A stretch of DNA of 14,011 bases from Smittium culicis (lineage: Eukaryota; Kickxellomycota; Harpellomycetes; Harpellales; Legeriomycetaceae), in the NCBI GenBank assembly GCA_001970855.1, contig LSSN01006039.1:1-14011 (forward strand), given 5' to 3'. The notes beneath the pieces were generated by a model that had not been told where the DNA came from, made no database searches, and saw nothing but the letters and a program-made list of their open reading frames with translations. A program made the position numbers and the translations under genes. Of this stretch, positions 10,026-14,011 are shown piece by piece; position 1 is the first letter of the stretch; every line of letters begins with the position of its first letter.

Positions 10026-10270
10026 TGTAAGATTGTTTGGGTTGAGGGGGGGGGGAGAGGAGAGAGAGATTAGGGAAGAGCTTGTAATTTAGTAAGGTAA
10101 ATAATATAATATTACGAGTTGTGTAAAATGAAGATAAACAATAAATAGAATTATTTTGGAGGATCAAAGAAAAATTTAGCGATTTATTTTTATTGACAGG
10201 GAAGATATGAAGAGGATGATTGGATAGAGAAAGGGGAGGGATAGTAAAAAAGAGATTATTGGGTGGTTGG
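10026..10270 (-). promoter_or_regulatory. UBA2 promoter/leader and DPM2 3' end
   Basis: A 245-base gap between DPM2 and UBA2, both on the minus strand. On the transcribed strand, the 50 bases before the UBA2 ATG are almost pure C/T and include a C10 tract (plus-strand 10046-10055). This is a pyrimidine-rich leader like those of SEC31 and DPM2. An AT-rich segment around 10080-10120 could hold the core promoter. The rest is DPM2 3' untranslated sequence. Confidence 0.5.
10183..10194 (-). terminator. Tandem AATAAA poly(A) signal of DPM2
   Basis: Two abutting AATAAA hexamers on the minus strand (10194-10189 and 10188-10183), 77 bases past the DPM2 stop. Spacing and sequence suit a cleavage/polyadenylation signal. 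Confidence 0.55.
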
Positions 10271-10891
10271 CTAAGAAGATTTTTTGGAGGTGTCTTTTTT
10301 GTTGGACTTGATCATGACCATAGAAATGAAGCCGAAGATACCAGCGCAGCCGACTACAAGCAGGAACACAGGGATAGCTATGGCGTACCACTGAGAAGGG
10401 AAGAGCGAGCGCAGGAAGTGGTCTTTATCAATGAAGGGCTATTTGTAAGACAAACACATGATGATAAGAAAAGAGTTAGAAAAGGGGGAAAGGGCAATAA
10501 GGCTCAGAGGTGTAGATAGAGTAAAAAGAAGGGGTATGTAACGAAGGATAAAGAAAGCAAAAAAATAAAAAAATAAATAAGGAGATTAAGGAGATGTTTA
10601 CGACGAGTAGGGTCCAGATAGAGTAGTAGGTGAAGACGAAGAAGCCTATTCCGAACAAGGCACCTCCAACAGCTTTTTCTTGGACTTGGCTCTAATAAAG
10701 AATAAGATACGATTGTAGATATGGATTAGATTGTCTTTGTCGAAAAGATAAATTTCAAGAGTAAATAATTAGCAGGGAATTGTGATTAATAGAATCGAAG
10801 AAAGAATCGAGAGGTAGATCGCATGGGTGATGAAGGGAGGAAGAAATACAGTGATTGGGGAGATAATTGAATATAGTTAAGAAGTTACCAT
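10271..10891 (-). CDS. DPM2: Dolichol-phosphate-mannose synthase regulatory subunit Dpm2
   Basis: Three coding parts, read leftward: 10891-10889 (ATG only), 10691-10602, 10438-10271. They give 86 residues; human DPM2 has 84. Dpm2 is a small ER membrane protein with two membrane spans. It stabilises the catalytic Dpm1 in synthesis of dolichol-phosphate-mannose, the mannose donor for N-glycans, O-mannosylation and GPI anchors. Span 1 is about residues 10-32, with F21-T-Y-Y at the same position as in the human protein, where F21 and Y23 are reported to contact DPM1. P32-F-I-D is the conserved loop start, and W48-Y-A-I-A-I-P opens span 2 (about 49-74). The lysine-rich tail ends K83-K-S-S, a KKxx-type ER retrieval signal. 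The exon 2 frame is preceded directly by a TAG and has no internal start, so the ATG must come from an upstream exon. Introns are 10692-10888 and 10439-10601. Confidence 0.92.
10692..10888 (-). other. DPM2 intron 1, immediately after the start codon
   Basis: A 197-base intron with donor GTAACT directly following ATG and acceptor TTATTAG, phase 0. A likely branch site TCTAATC lies about 35 bases before the acceptor. The donor hexamer is identical to that of UBA2 intron 1. Confidence 0.8.
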
Positions 10892-11506
10892 TTTTATATC
10901 TAGGGAGTGAGAGATGCTGAAGGGGAGGGGGGTGAGATTGAATTTTTTTTTTTTTTTAAAATTAGAAGGTTGCAGAAGAAACTTCAAATGTGTTAAAGAA
11001 AAGTTAAGGAGCTCTATAACTTTAAATTTTGAGGGGGAATAAAAATAAAAGTAAGGCGACTAATATTCTAAAAAATTTAAAAAAAAAAATAGATGATATA
11101 GCAGAATTATATTATTGAGCGATAATTCCCATCAGATATTTTTACAGTCAAAAAGCCTCTAATATCAGACTTTAAAGAGCAGAAATTCCTAGAAAGAGTC
11201 GCTTTGAGTGGCAGCAATTCTTTCTACAGCCAATAAGATGGACTGACTCTATATACCATATTATTGGCCAGCTATTTGTTGTCTGGTAAATTTCAGATTA
11301 GCGCGAAAAGCGAATTGTTTAGCAGCAATTAGTGCTGTTAATTGTTTAGGTTTCTTCGCAGTAATAAATCCAAGTTTGGACTTGTCCTGAACTCAATCCC
11401 TAGCCATCCCCCCGTAGCAAAATCAATTGTCTGATCACTTTGTTATGCTGCAGTTTCCTTCCACCTGCCCACGTAGTTATTCTGTAGAACCAATTCGCCT
11501 GCCCAG

Positions 11507-11531
11507 TTAGATAGAGGAGCTTTCTATCTAA
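11507..11531. repeat. Perfect 9-bp inverted repeat
   Basis: TTAGATAGA at 11507-11515 and its exact complement TCTATCTAA at 11523-11531, with a 7-base loop. It could form a hairpin in RNA or be a dyad protein site. It has no T-run after it and is not a recognised element. Confidence 0.6.
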
Positions 11532-12044
11532 AAACGTTTATTCCAATTTAGCCTCGCTCTTGTAAAGTCACATTGCCAACACTTTGTGTTCTATGGACCA
11601 TGATTCGTTAGTTTAATTTATTCATGTGCCATTATTGGCTAGCGACCAATATTGATTAGCGATTAATATACATATGTTACGTATCTATAGGCTACGTGTT
11701 CAGTTCCTACTTTATACAGCAATCCAGTTATTGAGCCTATTCGCCAATCAGAATAGTCTACTATTTGAATCGATTATTCTTTCTTGATCGAGTGGCTATT
11801 GGCTTGTCAATTACCTTAAAGTCGTGGAGGTTCATAATTCAATAATGCTCAGCCAATAGTTAAACACGAACTTCACCTTTCATCCTCATTAGCTTGATTT
11901 CTCTCAAAAGGTACACTAATCATCCAATCACACGTTGCTATAAAATAGTGATTGGCCAATACAATAGAGCATGAGCTTGAGATCCGCGGCATTCCTCTAA
12001 TATTAAACTCTCTGTATTTATTGGCATTTGGGCAATAAAATCCG

Positions 12045-12083
12045 CTGTCCGCAATTAATCATAATAATTGCTAAGCTGGACAG
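12045..12083. repeat. Nested inverted repeats, 13 bp of stem
   Basis: Outer arms CTGTCC (12045-12050) and GGACAG (12078-12083) enclose inner arms GCAATTA (12051-12057) and TAATTGC (12065-12071). The inner arms have a 7-base loop, and there is a one-sided 6-base bulge (12072-12077). Both arms are perfect. Confidence 0.55.
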
Positions 12084-12179
12084 AAACGCGTCTTATTAAG
12101 CTTCATTACTGTAGTCAAGCTAAATCTCATCTGCTATTTGCTCCCAGAATAGCTATCCCTCCCAAACCAAGCAATTAGC

Positions 12180-12191
12180 AATAGGCCTATT
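12180..12191. repeat. 12-bp perfect palindrome
   Basis: AATAGGCCTATT reads the same on both strands. A dyad of this sort may be a dimeric factor site; no known factor is assigned. Confidence 0.5.
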
Positions 12192-12281
12192 TATGAGCCT
12201 TAACCCCCTTTTAAAATCCATAATTCCCATCATTGGTAACCTCCCTATCTATGCCTTTTTATCATTGCCACCCTATTTGCC

Positions 12282-12289
12282 TATAAATA
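12282..12289 (+). promoter_or_regulatory. TATAAATA element in the SEC31 upstream region
   Basis: Good TATA consensus, with a CCAAT box about 20 bases downstream and others nearby. It lies 580 bases before the SEC31 ATG. Either the SEC31 leader is long, or this serves another transcript, or it is chance. It also overlaps a 6-bp inverted repeat (12273-12278 with 12285-12290). Confidence 0.3.
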
Positions 12290-12659
12290 GCTCGGTCATA
12301 GCCAATAGCTTTTAATTATTCTTCCATCTCCTAGCCCAATTATTTCTTCTTATACTGTCTTGTGGAGGTGATAGTCCAATGAACGCAAAGCTGTTGCATT
12401 CTACGAAAAGACTTATAGTTTCTACCAATAATTATCGCTAATACTCAAATACCTTATATTGGTATAGTTTCAGCCAATAGATGGCTGTTTAGTGCTAGTT
12501 TTGTAAATATGCTGTGGTTTATTATGGCTTAGTCCCATTATTATCACTTCGAGTCTTTATAGCGCTTAACAAAACGCCTATTATCAACAATACATATCCT
12601 TATTCTGCCTTAATATCTCCTCTTATTCAGCTTTAATATACCTCCTCATATACTGCTTT

Positions 12660-12868
12660 TGAACTTTCTTCAGTCTCTCTTCTCCCCACCCCCACCCAAC
12701 TGATTTACTTCTATTACCTCAAATAGCCGTTATCCCCCTCTCTTCGCTTTCATCAATCACTATCTATATATTTTCTCTCTTTCTATATCTATTCTCAATT
12801 CCATTTATTCTTCAAGTTCTGCCTTTTTCATTTCTATCTCTCACTACCAATATACCTCCAGTATCAAT
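12660..12868 (+). promoter_or_regulatory. Pyrimidine-rich SEC31 promoter/leader
   Basis: The roughly 200 bases before the SEC31 ATG are dominated by C and T on the coding strand (runs such as CTCTCTTCTCCCC). C/T-rich tracts just upstream of the start are typical of well-expressed fungal genes. The ATG context has A at -3. Confidence 0.45.
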
Positions 12869-14011
12869 ATGGTCTACGCTAACTTGGATACCACCGCAGT
12901 TCTAGCTTGGTCCCCCCAAGCTGAAAAATCTATCATAGCCTGCGGAACCGTAGCCGGTGCTATGGACGCCACTTTCTCCAGCACTTCTACTCTACATTTT
13001 TATGATATATTAGGCTACTCTAAAGATTCTAGTTCCTCTACAAGCTCAATAGCCTCCATCTCTGCCTCTGGAAGGTATCCCCCCCTCTCCTTACTTTCTT
13101 TTTTTTCCCCCTCACAATTTTCTTCTCCTTACTTTCTTTTTCTTTCCTCCTCCCAATTTTCTTCTCCTTCCTTACCCTCTTTGTATCTACCAAATTTCTA
13201 ACTATCCCCCCAAATTTTACCTTTAGATTCCATCGTTTAGCTTGGTCCAACCCCATTCAAAATCGTCCCCACGGAATACTGGCTGGTGGTTTGGAAAACG
13301 GTCAGATCTCTGTTTGGGATCCAAAGGAAATCACTGACTCTAATGATATCTCTAAAGTCTCCCCCATCTTCAACTCCTCCGATCATACTGGTGCTGTTGC
13401 TGGTCTCCAATTTAACCCCTTCCAAAATAACCTTCTTGCTTCCGGTGCCGCCAACGGAGAGGTATAGCCATCTTTCCTCCCTCCTCTTACTTACCTAATT
13501 CCCTCCTTACTTATCTCCCTAAAACCTTATCCCTATTATTTATTTTAGATCTTGATTTGGGATGCCCTTTCTGACTTTAAATCTTATTCCCCTGGTGCCC
13601 GCTCCTCAAGAATTGAAGACGTCACCGACTTATCTTGGAACAACCAAGTCCAGCAAATTTTGGCCACCTCCTCAAACTCTGGCTCTACTGCTGTTTGGGA
13701 CTTGAGAAATCGCCGTGAAGTTATGAATCTCGCCCATTCTGGTAACCTCGGTCTCGATCTTAACCAAGGTATGAACTCCTCTAACGGTATGTCCAGATCT
13801 GGCGTCTCTGCCGTTAAATGGCACCCCAACAGTCCAACCCAGCTTGTCACCTCCCTCGACGACGACAAAACTCCTGTCATTCTTGCCTGGGATCTCCGTA
13901 ACGCTAAATCTCCTACCAAATTCTATTCTGGCCACAACAGAGGCATTCTCTCCCTCTCTTGGTGCCTCAAAGACCCCAGCCTATTACTATCCAGTGGTAA
14001 AGATAACAGAA
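12869..14011 (+). CDS. SEC31: COPII coat protein Sec31, N-terminal part
   Basis: Exons 12869-13074, 13227-13461 and 13549 to the window edge give 301 residues without a stop; the gene continues. With Sec13, Sec31 forms the outer cage of COPII vesicles at ER exit sites. The N-terminal WD40 propeller is clear: A13-W-S-P with C25-G-T-V-A-G; H71-R-L-A-W with G90-L-E-N-G and V98-W-D; F131-N-P with A144-N-G-E and I150-W-D; V196-W-D-L-R; V236-K-W-H-P with A260-W-D-L-R-N; G275-H-N-R-G-I-L-S-L-S-W-C. This order and spacing match yeast Sec31. Introns are 13075-13226 (donor GTATCC, branch CTAAC at 13198-13202) and 13462-13548 (donor GTATAG). Codons favour C in the third position more than in SHE4, which suggests higher expression. 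The downstream proline-rich region that activates Sar1 GAP lies outside. Confidence 0.95.

Larger units (their letters stand above)
11230..12478. promoter_or_regulatory. Array of about 20 CCAAT/ATTGG motifs
   Basis: CCAAT cores start at 11230, 11490, 11543, 11646, 11744, 11853, 11924, 11956, 12302, 12336, 12376, 12425 and 12474. ATTGG cores start at 11263, 11634, 11798, 11951, 12020, 12232 and 12458. Many share the wider form GCCAATA or its complement, which fits the NF-Y/Hap2-3-5 preference. Two cores form the palindrome ATTGGCCAAT at 11951-11960. For this base composition I estimate roughly three by chance. Binding is inferred, not shown. Confidence 0.45.
10892..12868. other. Long divergent spacer between DPM2 and SEC31
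   Basis: About 2 kb without a supportable protein gene; stops are frequent in all frames. The DPM2 side has a 15-T run at 10943-10957 and a C/T-rich leader on the minus strand. The middle (11230-12480) is dense in CCAAT/ATTGG motifs and short inverted repeats, listed separately. The SEC31 side is pyrimidine-rich. No tRNA, rRNA or recognised ncRNA was found, but an unannotated non-coding transcript cannot be excluded. Confidence 0.6.

Noticed and set aside
10892..12868. Transposon or CRISPR-like array in the long spacer
   Set aside because: The motifs are short, irregularly spaced and on both strands. There are no terminal inverted repeats, no transposase remnant and no regular repeat-spacer unit.
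13038..13935. Minus-strand frames opposite SEC31
   Set aside because: Antisense shadows of the WD40 exons and the pyrimidine-rich intron; the Lys/Glu-rich content comes from reading C/T tracts backwards.

Overview
This is nuclear DNA of an AT-rich, intron-containing fungus. Six protein-coding genes can be read, and all are eukaryotic in type. The four housekeeping genes are a UCS-domain myosin chaperone (She4/Rng3/UNC-45 family), the SUMO-activating enzyme subunit Uba2, the dolichol-phosphate-mannose synthase subunit Dpm2, and the COPII coat protein Sec31. The presence of an Mpr1-type acetyltransferase also points to a fungus. CTG sits at positions that need leucine (for example Dpm2 residues 40 and 57), so this is not a CTG-Ser yeast. 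Nine introns in UBA2 argue against a typical budding yeast. An early-diverging or otherwise intron-rich fungal lineage is my inference; I cannot name the species.

Layout. 1-168 (-): N-terminus of a maltose/galactoside-type O-acetyltransferase, cut by the window edge. 169-1219: divergent spacer. 1220-1915 (+): intronless Mpr1-like N-acetyltransferase. 1916-2703: spacer with a 33-bp-period direct repeat and a small CCAAT cluster. 2704-6251 (+): She4/UNC-45-like protein of 1153 residues, with a tiny first exon. 6252-6882: convergent 3' spacer. 6883-10025 (-): UBA2, 10 exons, 663 residues. 10271-10891 (-): DPM2, 3 exons, 86 residues, with the start codon alone in its first coding exon. 10892-12868: a long divergent spacer of about 2 kb packed with CCAAT/ATTGG motifs and several inverted repeats. 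12869-14011 (+): SEC31, first 301 residues in three exons, continuing past the edge.

The genes do not form a pathway. They cover sumoylation, ER glycosylation, ER export, myosin folding and small-molecule acetylation. No mobile element, CRISPR array, tRNA, rRNA or biosynthetic cluster was found. The most unusual signal is in the introns: none of the 14 introns I could fix by reading frame and homology has G at donor position +5. C is the commonest base there, and many introns are C-rich just downstream. The ~2-kb CCAAT-dense spacer is the second most notable region.
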